Source of the DNA: DAOTVC01 sp034437215
GTDB taxonomy: Bacteria > Chloroflexota > Anaerolineae > B4-G1 > SLSP01
Direction of reading: 5' to 3'
NCBI GenBank assembly: GCA_034437215.1
Contig: DAOTVC010000042.1
Location: 1 to 30,935 of the forward strand
Length of the DNA: 30,935 nucleotides
The position numbers were made by a program, and so were the translations under genes. Positions 20,958 through 28,598 of this stretch are shown piece after piece. Under the pieces are notes generated by a model that was given only the letters and a program-made list of their open reading frames with translations, did not search any database and was not told the origin of the DNA. Position 1 is the first letter of the stretch, and the number at the start of each line of letters is the position of its first letter.

Positions 20958-23359
20958 CAGCTCAGGTCTCCCTCCGTCTGCCAGAAAGCGTCCACGCGCG
21001 CCTTCATCCCCCGATGTTCTGGAGCTTCAAGGGTGGCGTCCTCCGCAATGAACCGCTCGGCGACCGCCCGCACCTTCTGGAGCAGACGGGTATCTGCCAG
21101 GGGCGCCATCGTCAGTTCAGGAAAACCGCTCTGCCGGGTCCCCAGGAACTCTCCGGGTCCGCGCATCTGCAGATCCCGCTCGGCGAGGACGAAGCCGTCG
21201 GTGCTCTCCTCCATCGCCCCGAGCCGTTCGGCAGCCTCCTCACTGACGTTCTCCGGCAGCAGGAGACAGTAGGACTGGTGCACGCCGCGCCCCACCCGCC
21301 CCCGGAACTGGTGCAGCTGCGCCAGACCGAAGCGCTCGGCTCCCTCGATAAGCATCACCGAAGCGTTCGGCACGTCGATCCCCACCTCCACGACGGAGGT
21401 GGCGACGAGCACATCCAACTCCCCGTGGGCGAAGGCTGCCATCGTCTCCTCCTTCTCCTCGGGACGCAGACGACCGTGCAGCAGCCCCAAACGCAGCGTA
21501 GGGAAGACCTCCTGCGCCAGCCGCTCGTGCTCCTCCACGGCAGCCCGGGCTTCGATCTTGTCGGATTCCTCGACGAGCGGGTAGATGATGAAGGCCTGCC
21601 GCCCCTGCTCCACCTGCTCCCGGATAAAGCCGTAGGCACGCTCTCGCTCCCGGTGCTTCAACAGGCGCGTGTCCACCGGCTGCCGTCCCGGAGGCATCTC
21701 ATCGAGCACCGAGACGTCGAGGTGCCCCCAGATGGTCAGCTCCAGGGAGCGCGGGATCGGCGTCGCCGTCATCACCAGCAGGTGGGGATTGTACCCCTTC
21801 TGCCGCAGAGCTCCCCGCTGCTCCACCCCGAAACGGTGCTGCTCGTCGATAATGACCAGGGCCAACTTCTGGAACTCCACCGACTCCTGGATGAGGGCGT
21901 GGGTGCCGACGACGACCTCGATGGAGCCGTCCGCCAGGCCCGCGTAGATCTCCTCCCGCTCCTCACCCTGCACGCTCCCCGTCAGAAGACGGATGGTGGG
22001 ACGCGGTTCAGGAAAGAGGTCGCAGAGCCCGCTCAGGCTCTGGAAGTGCTGCTCGGCGAGGATCTCCGTTGGGGCCATCATCGCGGCCTGGGAGCCCGAC
22101 CGGGCCGTGACCGCCATCAGGAGGGCTGCCACAACGGTCTTGCCCGAGCCGACGTCTCCCTGCAAGAGACGGTTCATGGGTTCACCGGAAGCAAGGTCCC
22201 GTAGCAGCTCGTCGAGAGAGCGGCGCTGGGCCTCGGTCAGGGTATAGGGAAGCGCCTCCAGCAGCTCATTGAGGTAGCCCGGGGCCGGTTCGATGACCTG
22301 ACCGGGCTCCGACTTCCATTGGCGCTTCTGTAGAAGGAGCCCCAGCTGCAGATAGAGGGCCTCCTCGAAGGCCAACCTCCGCCGCGCCTGCTCCAGATGG
22401 TCGCTGTCGTCGGGAAGGTGAATGCCCCAGAGAGCACGACTCAGCGGGAGCAGGTGGTGCTCCTCTCGCAGGTGTTCAGGAAGGGGATCGGGGATGCGGT
22501 GGGCCCACGCACCCAACGCTCGTCGCATAACGGAGCGCATCCAGCGCTGGGTCAGCCCCTCGGTCAAAGGGTAGACGGGGAGAATGCGGGCAGCGGAGAG
22601 ATCACTCCGCCCTACCGCCTCCCACTCCGGTGCGTTCAGCTGCAGGCGGCCCAGGTACTCCCCAATCTTCCCGCGCACGGCGACCTGCATCCCCGGCTTG
22701 ATCCGCCCCTCCAAATAGCGCTGGTTGAACCAGGTCGCCTCGAGGGTGCCCGTGGCGTCGGAGAGGATGGCGCGAAAGAGATACTGCCGCCCCCGTGTCT
22801 GGCGCCCTCCGGCCTCCCAGACGGTAGCGATAATAGTCGCCAGCTCCCCATACTCCAACTGGTCGATGGTCTTCAGTTGGGAGTAGTCTTCGTAACGGCG
22901 CGGATAGTGATGCAGCAGATCCCAGATCGTCTCCACCCCCAGATGCGCCAGGAGCTCGGAGCGCTTGCGCCCCACACCGGAGAGCATCTGCGTCGGTGAA
23001 AGAACGCCCTTCCCCGGCACCAGCTGAACGTCCGCGGCTTCCCTTTGAGGCCTCATCTTCTGAGCCGAGGGCGGGGGAGGGGGGGGCACCGCTTGCTCTG
23101 CAGTCGGGTCATAGAGCGCGTCCCAGAGAGGGCGCATCGCCTCACGGCGGGCCTCGGGCTGCAACGTGCTATACGCTTCCAGGCGGTGGGCCACGTCCTC
23201 GATCCAGGCTTCGTGCTCCGTACCGTAAACTGCGCGGGCCTGTTTGCGCCAGGTATCGGCATACCGGGCCAGCCCGCCGGCGACGGCCTTATCCTGGTAG
23301 TCGTAATCCTTCGCCTCCAGGGTCAACATCTTTTTGAGAGTATCCAGGGGATTTAGCAT
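20957..23359 (-). CDS. recG: ATP-dependent DNA helicase RecG
   Basis: 800 residues, about 120 longer than E. coli RecG because of an N-terminal extension (1-120) ending in a poly-proline stretch of six. The wedge/OB domain lies around 120-300. The helicase core follows: Walker A GDVGSGKT near 400, DEQH box (IIDEQHRFGVEQR) near 501, LVMTATPIPRSL, the second RecA domain with VATSVVEVGIDVPNA, then the QFRGRVGRG motif VI and the closing RGPGEFLGTRQSG. RecG remodels stalled replication forks and branched DNA. GGAGA precedes the ATG. It lies 20 bp after the first DegV gene and overlaps coaD, so it belongs to the same unit. Long N-terminal extensions occur in several non-proteobacterial RecG proteins. 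Confidence 0.96.
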   Translation of the reverse strand: MLNPLDTLKKMLTLEAKDYDYQDKAVAGGLARYADTWRKQARAVYGTEHEAWIEDVAHRLEAYSTLQPEARREAMRPLWDALYDPTAEQAVPPPPPPSAQKMRPQREAADVQLVPGKGVLSPTQMLSGVGRKRSELLAHLGVETIWDLLHHYPRRYEDYSQLKTIDQLEYGELATIIATVWEAGGRQTRGRQYLFRAILSDATGTLEATWFNQRYLEGRIKPGMQVAVRGKIGEYLGRLQLNAPEWEAVGRSDLSAARILPVYPLTEGLTQRWMRSVMRRALGAWAHRIPDPLPEHLREEHHLLPLSRALWGIHLPDDSDHLEQARRRLAFEEALYLQLGLLLQKRQWKSEPGQVIEPAPGYLNELLEALPYTLTEAQRRSLDELLRDLASGEPMNRLLQGDVGSGKTVVAALLMAVTARSGSQAAMMAPTEILAEQHFQSLSGLCDLFPEPRPTIRLLTGSVQGEEREEIYAGLADGSIEVVVGTHALIQESVEFQKLALVIIDEQHRFGVEQRGALRQKGYNPHLLVMTATPIPRSLELTIWGHLDVSVLDEMPPGRQPVDTRLLKHRERERAYGFIREQVEQGRQAFIIYPLVEESDKIEARAAVEEHERLAQEVFPTLRLGLLHGRLRPEEKEETMAAFAHGELDVLVATSVVEVGIDVPNASVMLIEGAERFGLAQLHQFRGRVGRGVHQSYCLLLPENVSEEAAERLGAMEESTDGFVLAERDLQMRGPGEFLGTRQSGFPELTMAPLADTRLLQKVRAVAERFIAEDATLEAPEHRGMKARVDAFWQTEGDLS

Positions 23360-23379
23360 CTGTTCTCCAATATCACACT

Positions 23380-24267
23380 TCAGTCCAGCACTCTGTACAA
23401 AGGGGGGGCCTCGGAGCTCTGAACGAGAGCCACCCCCACACCACCCGGCCCAATGTGGGTTCCGAAGACGGGACCGACCTCCACCGTCAGCATACCAGCC
23501 GGAGGCGCCAGGGGCTCCAGCAGGATGCGTACCTCCTCCAGCGCTGCGACATCCAGATGGCTGTGCAACAGGGCCAGCCGTTCAAGAGGCGCCGCCTCTT
23601 CTACCCGCCGGAACAGCCACTTCAGGGCCCGGCGTCGTGTGCGCACCTGACCGAGCAGGTGGGCCTCGCCGCCATAGAAAGCGATCACGGGTTTGATCCG
23701 CAACACCTTGGCGACCCGGGCCTGCGTCCAGTTCACCCGCCCACTGCGCAGCAGATGATCCAGGGAATCCAGGACGCCGAAGACGTACGTCCGCTCCCGC
23801 AGGGACTCCACCAGAGCGACGACATCCTCCATAGAAGCTCCTGCAGCGAGGGCCTCCGCAGCGGCGATGACTTGCCACCCTATGCCCATGGAGACCTGGC
23901 GGCTCTCCACCACGCGCACGCGCGCCGCGCTGAACGCCTCGGCAGCCTGACGTCCGTGGCCTGCGAGGCTGCTCAGAGAAGAGGCGACGAAGAGCCCCAG
24001 GATCTCCTGAGCTCCTTCCTCTACGAGCTCCCGGTAGCAGCTCGCGAACTCACCAATCGCAGGCGCGGCGGTCTGCATGAGCGGGGTGCCCGCGATTAGC
24101 TGGCGGTAGAACCACGCGTGCGACAGGGTGCCGTCATCCCGGTAACTGCGCCCGTCCACGTTCAAGTAGACCGGCACGCGCTTGATTTCCCAGCGCTGTA
24201 TGAGCTCCTCGGGAAGGTCGGCGACGCTGTCCGTGACGATACGAATCCGGGGAAGATGCGGGTCCAT
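23380..24267 (-). CDS. DegV/FakB-family fatty-acid-binding protein, copy 1
   Basis: 295 residues. The DegV fold binds a fatty acid and, as FakB, presents it to the kinase FakA. Visible: IRIVTDSVADLPEEL at the start, the loop MQTAAPAIGEF where FakB has a TSxPSxxEF ligand loop, VASSLSSLAGHGRQAA (counterpart of the SSxLSGTYQSA loop), SLDHLLRSGRVN and the closing VGPVFGTHIGPGGVGVALV. The first loop keeps Thr but not the following Ser, a divergence from the canonical fatty-acid site. The gene starts 3 bp after the second DegV gene and ends 20 bp before recG; the ATG overlaps the terminal region of its neighbour, so expression is coupled. Family firm, fatty-acid role inferred from fakA nearby. Confidence 0.88.
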   Translation of the reverse strand: MDPHLPRIRIVTDSVADLPEELIQRWEIKRVPVYLNVDGRSYRDDGTLSHAWFYRQLIAGTPLMQTAAPAIGEFASCYRELVEEGAQEILGLFVASSLSSLAGHGRQAAEAFSAARVRVVESRQVSMGIGWQVIAAAEALAAGASMEDVVALVESLRERTYVFGVLDSLDHLLRSGRVNWTQARVAKVLRIKPVIAFYGGEAHLLGQVRTRRRALKWLFRRVEEAAPLERLALLHSHLDVAALEEVRILLEPLAPPAGMLTVEVGPVFGTHIGPGGVGVALVQSSEAPPLYRVLD

Positions 24268-24270
24268 GGG

Positions 24271-25134
24271 CTAGCGCCACAGCCCCTCGTAAATCACCAA
24301 GCCTAAACCGTCGGGGCCGATGTGAGAGGCGAGGATGGGATCGTAGGAAATCGTGGGGAAATCGTGAGCCGAAATGACCTGTTCCAACCGTCCCTGAAGG
24401 CTCTGCGCCTCCGCGGCGGGCCCCTCCCCCACGCTCTTGAAGATCACCAGCTCCTTGACGCGCGTGAACTCCGAGGCGAACTCCACGAGCTTGTCCACGG
24501 CCTTTTCCGGCGTGCGGCTCTTCTCCAGGGGGATGATCTCGCCGTCTTCAATGACCAGGAAGGGGTGAATGTTCAACATCGCCCCCAGAATGGCCTGCAT
24601 CGCACTGACCTTGCCGCTGCGGTAGAGATAGTCGAGGGTATGGGTGATCAGCACCACATAGATGCGCGGGATCATCCCCCGAACCCGCCGCACCACCTCC
24701 GTCAGGGGAAGGTCCGTCTCTTGGAGCAGCTCCCCCGCGCGCTCCACCAGGAGCCCCAATCCCACAGAGATAGTCTGGGAGTCGAGGAGGGTGATGTCAC
24801 AGCGACCCATGAAGTCCTGGGCGGCAATGCGTGCGTTACGCATGACGGGACTGAGACGACTCGACGAGAGAATGACCAGCATCCGGTTGGTGCGGTAGAG
24901 AGTACGCTCGAAGACGGCTCGGAAGTCATCCGGTGCGGGGCCCACGATCTCCACAGGTGTACGATGCTCCGTCAAATCCTTCAGGAGCTCGATGTGTCCG
25001 CTCGTCTGCTGATCATACATGAAACTCTTGCCGCCTGCCTTCGCAATAATCGGCAGGGAGATAACACCCAGCTCACGCAGGCGGGCAGGCGGGAGATAGG
25101 CGGTGCCGTCGGTTATTAGCTGAACATGATTCAC
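24271..25134 (-). CDS. DegV/FakB-family fatty-acid-binding protein, copy 2
   Basis: 287 residues, clearly paralogous in layout to copy 1 but strongly diverged. VQLITDGTAYLPP begins the domain; the ligand loop reads VEIVGPAPDDF instead of TSxPS, and the second loop ILSSSRLSPVMRNARIAA. LDYLYRSGKVSAMQAILG and ASHIGPDGLGLVIYEG close it. Two GTG codons, six bases apart, can start translation; GGAGG is seven bases before the second (25134) but only one before the first, so I use 25134. It lies 171 bp downstream of fakA and 3 bp before copy 1. Two FakB-type proteins per kinase is the situation in several Firmicutes, where they differ in acyl preference. Which acyl chain this one takes is unknown. 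Confidence 0.87.
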   Translation of the reverse strand: MNHVQLITDGTAYLPPARLRELGVISLPIIAKAGGKSFMYDQQTSGHIELLKDLTEHRTPVEIVGPAPDDFRAVFERTLYRTNRMLVILSSSRLSPVMRNARIAAQDFMGRCDITLLDSQTISVGLGLLVERAGELLQETDLPLTEVVRRVRGMIPRIYVVLITHTLDYLYRSGKVSAMQAILGAMLNIHPFLVIEDGEIIPLEKSRTPEKAVDKLVEFASEFTRVKELVIFKSVGEGPAAEAQSLQGRLEQVISAHDFPTISYDPILASHIGPDGLGLVIYEGLWR

Positions 25135-25305
25135 TGCCACGCCTCCATGATGTGGTAGAAGTTGGCCGAGAGCGCTTCACCGGGAAGATGCCCTCTAGCA
25201 CTACAAAGCACCTTTACGTGCGACTGATAACTAGATAGTCTCATAAATCTCGATAAGGTCAGCTGAATGGGTAGCTGCTAAGAACAACCCGTTCTCTTCC
25301 AACCT

Positions 25306-26982
25306 TCACTCCACCGAAAGCAGATAAGGGTAGTGGGGCTGTCCTCCCCCAACCACTTCAAACTCCAGGGTCGGGTAGTCCTCGGACAAGGACTCCACCA
25401 GAGCCGCGGTCTCCTCCTCGGTCACACCGTCTCCGTGGTACAGCGTCAGGAGCTCGCGATCCTCCAGATCGACCTGCTGCAGAAGCTGGTGGATAACCTC
25501 CTCGTAACTATCACCACATGCCGTCAGCTTGTCGTTGAGGAGCCCGATGAGCGCGCCCTCGTGGACCTCCACACCGTTCATCTGCACGGTGCGGGTAGCG
25601 CGCGTCACCTCTCCCGTCACCACCTCTTTCGCAGCCTCCAGCATGGCGGAGACATTACCGTCCAGGGTGGCCTGTTGGTCCAATGCCAGGAGGGCGCCGA
25701 TACCCTGGGGCACACTGCGGGTGGGCACCACGGCCACCTCCTTGTCGCTCATCTCCGCCGCCTGCTTGGCAGCCATAAAGATGTTCTTGTTGTTGGGCAG
25801 AATAATGACCTTATCCGTTCGAACCGTCTTGAGCGCCTCCAGAATATCCGCCGTGCTGGGATTCATCGTCTGCCCCCCCTGGACGATAGCCGTCGCTCCC
25901 AGGCTCCGGAAAACCTGCTCCAATCCCTCGCCGGCGGTGACCGCCACGACCCCGATGCTCTGGGGTTCGCTCTCCAGGAGAGCGGCCGGGGTCTCGAAAC
26001 CCGGTCCCATGACCGGGTGGCTGTCACGACCCGAGATGAACTCCTGATACTGCGCCTGCATGTCCTCCACGACGACGTCGCGTAGGGAGCCCTCGGCGGC
26101 CCCCAAACTGATAGGCACCCCGGGGTCCGGTACGTGCACGTGCACCTTGATCGTGCGCGAATCACCGACGACCAGAGCGGAATCCCCCATGACCTCGATG
26201 CGCTCACGAATCCCCTCGACGTCCATCTCCTGCCCCACGATGATGAACTGCACATCGTAGGGGTAGGCACTATCGAACTCCAGACCTCCCCCGTGCTCGT
26301 GGCCCAGATCGACCACCTGGGAGAGCCGTCCGTTTTCCTCGGTGGGGAGCCCGGCCATGCAACGCCACATACCTTCTAAGATGACCACCAGTCCTTGACC
26401 TCCCGAATCCACCACGCCTGCCTGGCGCAGCACGGCCAGGAGCGCCGGGGTACGCGCCTCGGCTGCCTTAGCCCGCTGCACCAGGCGCTCGAAGATGAGT
26501 CTCAAATCATCGTTATCCTCGGCTGCGCGCTGGGCTTCGTCGGCGACCTCACGCACGACGGTGAGTATCGTGCCCTCCACCGGTTTGACGACGCCCTTGT
26601 AGGCCGTATCAGCCGCCTCTTGCATCGCCACTGCCAAATCCGCGGCCCGTAGATACCGCTGCCCATCGAGACTGCGGGCGAAACCCCGCCAGATCTGGGA
26701 GAGGATCACGCCCGAGTTGCCGCGGGCGCCCATCAGCGCCCCGTGAGCTACCCGACCGGCGATGACCCCGATCTCCTGATCGGGAAGATCCTCGATCTCA
26801 TTCCAAGCCGAGGTCATGGTAAGCGTCATGTTCGTCCCCGTGTCTCCATCTGGAACGGGAAAGACGTTCAAGGCATTGATAGCGGCCTGATGGCTGCGCA
26901 GCCAGGAGAGCCCGGCCTTCACCATCCGCTTGAACTCCTGTCCGTCTAAGGTCATATACTGTCTATCTTGAGTTTGCCCCAC
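25306..26982 (-). CDS. fakA: DAK-domain fatty acid kinase FakA-like (YloV family)
   Basis: 558 residues. The N-terminal DhaL-type kinase domain (about 1-200) carries the metal-binding NVFPVPDGDTGTNM loop and GARGNSGVILSQ. A linker follows, then the C-terminal FakA/EDD-like region with ATAIVQGGQTMNPSTADIL and VIILPNNKNI near 380-420. FakA phosphorylates the carboxyl of fatty acids held by FakB to give acyl phosphates for phospholipid synthesis by PlsX/PlsY. The first in-frame GTG (26991) has no site; the GTG at 26982 has GGGAG with eight-base spacing and is preferred. It follows the YloU-like Asp23 gene by 17 bp, the same pair order as yloU-yloV in B. subtilis. Confidence 0.92.
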   Translation of the reverse strand: MGQTQDRQYMTLDGQEFKRMVKAGLSWLRSHQAAINALNVFPVPDGDTGTNMTLTMTSAWNEIEDLPDQEIGVIAGRVAHGALMGARGNSGVILSQIWRGFARSLDGQRYLRAADLAVAMQEAADTAYKGVVKPVEGTILTVVREVADEAQRAAEDNDDLRLIFERLVQRAKAAEARTPALLAVLRQAGVVDSGGQGLVVILEGMWRCMAGLPTEENGRLSQVVDLGHEHGGGLEFDSAYPYDVQFIIVGQEMDVEGIRERIEVMGDSALVVGDSRTIKVHVHVPDPGVPISLGAAEGSLRDVVVEDMQAQYQEFISGRDSHPVMGPGFETPAALLESEPQSIGVVAVTAGEGLEQVFRSLGATAIVQGGQTMNPSTADILEALKTVRTDKVIILPNNKNIFMAAKQAAEMSDKEVAVVPTRSVPQGIGALLALDQQATLDGNVSAMLEAAKEVVTGEVTRATRTVQMNGVEVHEGALIGLLNDKLTACGDSYEEVIHQLLQQVDLEDRELLTLYHGDGVTEEETAALVESLSEDYPTLEFEVVGGGQPHYPYLLSVE

Positions 26983-26999
26983 CAGAATCACTCCCTGCC

Positions 27000-27356
27000 C
27001 TAGTCCATGTTACTGACGCGCAATGCCTGGACGTGCACGTTCACCACTTCGACAGGCATCTCCAGCGCACGCTCCACCTGGTAGCGTACGACGTGTTTGA
27101 CACTCTCCGCCACGGTTGCGATACGTGTCCCGTATTCTACCACGACAAAGATGTCGATGACGATCTTTCGGTTCCGAACCTGTACTTCCACGCCGCGCTT
27201 ACGATCCGTCGAGAGCATCTCGACGAGCCCGCTGGCGAAATTCTTCGGGACCGTGCCCACCACGCCGTAACAGGTTTGCACAGCCTCGTTGACGATCGAA
27301 GCAATGGCGACAGGAGAGACTTCAATACGTCCGCTCGTATGCACGCGATCCTTCAT
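27000..27356 (-). CDS. Asp23/Gls24-family protein, YloU-like by context
   Basis: 118 residues, a single Asp23 domain: GRIEVSPVAIASIVNEAVQ, CYGVVGTV, RNRKIVIDIFVVVEYGTRIA and the end VVNVHVQALRV. It is the second Asp23 protein of the window. Its position directly before fakA and opposite rpmB matches yloU in B. subtilis. AAGGAGGG lies five bases before the ATG. The ATG is 75 bp from the rpmB ATG, divergent, so both promoters share a short gap. The precise function of this branch is not established; a link to membrane lipid or envelope stress is inference from the neighbours. Confidence 0.9.
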   Translation of the reverse strand: MKDRVHTSGRIEVSPVAIASIVNEAVQTCYGVVGTVPKNFASGLVEMLSTDRKRGVEVQVRNRKIVIDIFVVVEYGTRIATVAESVKHVVRYQVERALEMPVEVVNVHVQALRVSNMD

Positions 27357-27371
27357 TTTCCCTCCTTCTAA

Positions 27372-27399
27372 TTGCGTCTTTCTACCTTTGTGGTATGAT
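27372..27399 (+). promoter_or_regulatory. Promoter of rpmB
   Basis: TTGCGT at 27372-27377, a 16-bp spacer and TATGAT at 27394-27399. The leader of about 26 nt contains GAGGTG before the ATG. Confidence 0.6.
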
Positions 27400-27431
27400 A
27401 GTGCCTGCTAGAGAAACAAAGAGGTGAAAAA

Positions 27432-27611
27432 ATGGCAAAATGTGAGATTTGTGGCAAAGGGCCGTCTTCCGGTCACAACGTCAGCCACTCGAAGGTGGCG
27501 ACCAAGCGCAAGTTCCGTCCCAACGTCCAGCGCAAACGCGTGATGCTGGACGGAAAATGGCAGCGAGTCAAGATCTGCACCCGTTGCCTGCGCACTCTTA
27601 CCCGTGGCTAA
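27432..27611 (+). CDS. rpmB: 50S ribosomal protein L28
   Basis: 59 residues: MAKCEICGKGPSSGHNVSHS, then TKRKFRPNVQRKRV and the end RVKICTRCLRTLTRG. The GHNVSHS and KRxxxPNVQ signatures identify L28. C4/C7 and C49/C52 make it the zinc-binding (C+) version. GAGGTG lies before the ATG at 27432. It is a single gene on the plus strand inserted between two minus-strand genes, with its own promoter and a strong terminator, a common arrangement for rpmB. The call is certain. Confidence 0.96.
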   Translation: MAKCEICGKGPSSGHNVSHSKVATKRKFRPNVQRKRVMLDGKWQRVKICTRCLRTLTRG

Positions 27612-27639
27612 TCGAACCAGTACCATTTGACACGCCAAG

Positions 27640-27676
27640 AATCGGCCCCGTCTTCAAACGGGGCCGATTTGCTTTT
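27640..27676 (+). terminator. Rho-independent terminator of rpmB
   Basis: A 12-bp perfect stem AATCGGCCCCGT / ACGGGGCCGATT (27640-27651, 27658-27669) with a six-base loop, followed by TGCTTTT. It lies in the convergent gap between rpmB and rpe. Confidence 0.85.
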
Positions 27677-27692
27677 CACGACCTCTGCCCCG

Positions 27693-28361
27693 TCATCTGG
27701 CAGCAGCCTGCCTCAGACGCGCGATTGCCTGCCGGACCCCCTCCGGCGCCTTGAAGATGGCCGAACCCGCCACCAGAACGTCGGCGCCTGCGGCTACCAC
27801 TTGAGGAGCCGTCGTTACATCGACACCACCGTCTACCGAGAGCCAGGCCTGACTATCCTCACCATCCAGCATCTGTCGCACGCGACGAAGCTTCGGTAGC
27901 ATCTCCGGAATAAACTCCTGCCCTCCAAAGCCCGGATTGACCGTCATCACCATGACCGCATCCAGCAGGGGCAGGACGTAGCGTAGAGCCTCCTCCGACG
28001 TCCCGGGGTTGAGCACCACACCGGCACGCGCCCCCAACTGACGGATTCGCCGGAGAGTTCTGTCCAGATGAAGGGTGGCCTCGGGATGAACGTAGAGAAC
28101 GTCCGCCCCGGCGTCGACGAAGACCTCGAGGTAGCGCTCGGGTCGGTCGATCATGAGGTGCACGTCGCGCGGAAGTTCGGTGACCGCGCGCACCGCCTGC
28201 ACCACCAGAGGGCCGATCGTAATATTGGGGACGAAGTGCCCGTCCATCACGTCCAGATGGATCAGGTCCGCCCCCGCCGCCTCGGCCTCCCGTACGGCCT
28301 CACCCAGCGCGGCGAAATCTGCGGACAGAACCGAAGGTGCCACACGTATCTCGTTTCCCAT
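27693..28361 (-). CDS. rpe: Ribulose-phosphate 3-epimerase
   Basis: 222 residues, complete TIM barrel. It interconverts ribulose 5-phosphate and xylulose 5-phosphate in the pentose phosphate pathway. APSVLSADFAALG at the N-terminus, the HLDVMDGHFVPNITIGP metal/catalytic segment (His and the first catalytic Asp), DVHLMI with a metal His, MTVNPGFGGQ, and SVDGGV carrying the second catalytic Asp, then VAGSAIF for phosphate binding. All expected residues are present. A good promoter (28371-28398) ends only nine bases before the ATG and the ribosome binding site is poor, so the mRNA may be nearly leaderless. It is divergent from an RpiR-type regulator. Confidence 0.96.
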   Translation of the reverse strand: MGNEIRVAPSVLSADFAALGEAVREAEAAGADLIHLDVMDGHFVPNITIGPLVVQAVRAVTELPRDVHLMIDRPERYLEVFVDAGADVLYVHPEATLHLDRTLRRIRQLGARAGVVLNPGTSEEALRYVLPLLDAVMVMTVNPGFGGQEFIPEMLPKLRRVRQMLDGEDSQAWLSVDGGVDVTTAPQVVAAGADVLVAGSAIFKAPEGVRQAIARLRQAAAR

Positions 28362-28370
28362 AACCTGACT

Positions 28371-28398
28371 ATCTTACAACGGAAGACAGAAAAGGCAA
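28371..28398 (-). promoter_or_regulatory. Promoter of rpe
   Basis: Minus strand TTGCCT (28398-28393), a 16-bp spacer and TAAGAT (28376-28371). Only nine bases separate the -10 from the rpe ATG, implying a leader of a few nucleotides at most. Confidence 0.5.
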
Positions 28399-28493
28399 CC
28401 GCCCACCTCTCGCTCCCCCACCCGTTCCCCGAATGAGGACGGTTTGAAAAAAGACAAATCCATTACGAAAAGATTAAACAAACAAAAAAAACG

Positions 28494-28522
28494 TTGACAC
28501 AACCCGCAAAAATTAGTACCAT
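28494..28522 (+). promoter_or_regulatory. Promoter of the RpiR-type regulator gene
   Basis: A perfect TTGACA at 28494-28499, a 17-bp spacer and TACCAT at 28517-28522 in a markedly AT-rich stretch. GTAC occurs at 28516-28519 and again about ten bases on (GTAC after the A-run), a possible short operator half-site pair over the -10; this last point is weak. Confidence 0.7.
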
Positions 28523-28598
28523 AAAAAAGTACAGGCCCGAGCAACAAATCTGATAGCCACTCCCCGCTCTAGATTTCAAAACATTGGAGGAAAACAAC

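Noticed and set aside
25141..25305. Possible small RNA or terminator between fakA and degV
   Set aside because: Only a 5-bp stem (AGAAC/GTTCT) without a T run, and no convincing promoter; insufficient support.
28584..28598. TTG start for the RpiR-type regulator five codons upstream
   Set aside because: It overlaps the GGAGG ribosome binding site that serves the ATG at 28599.
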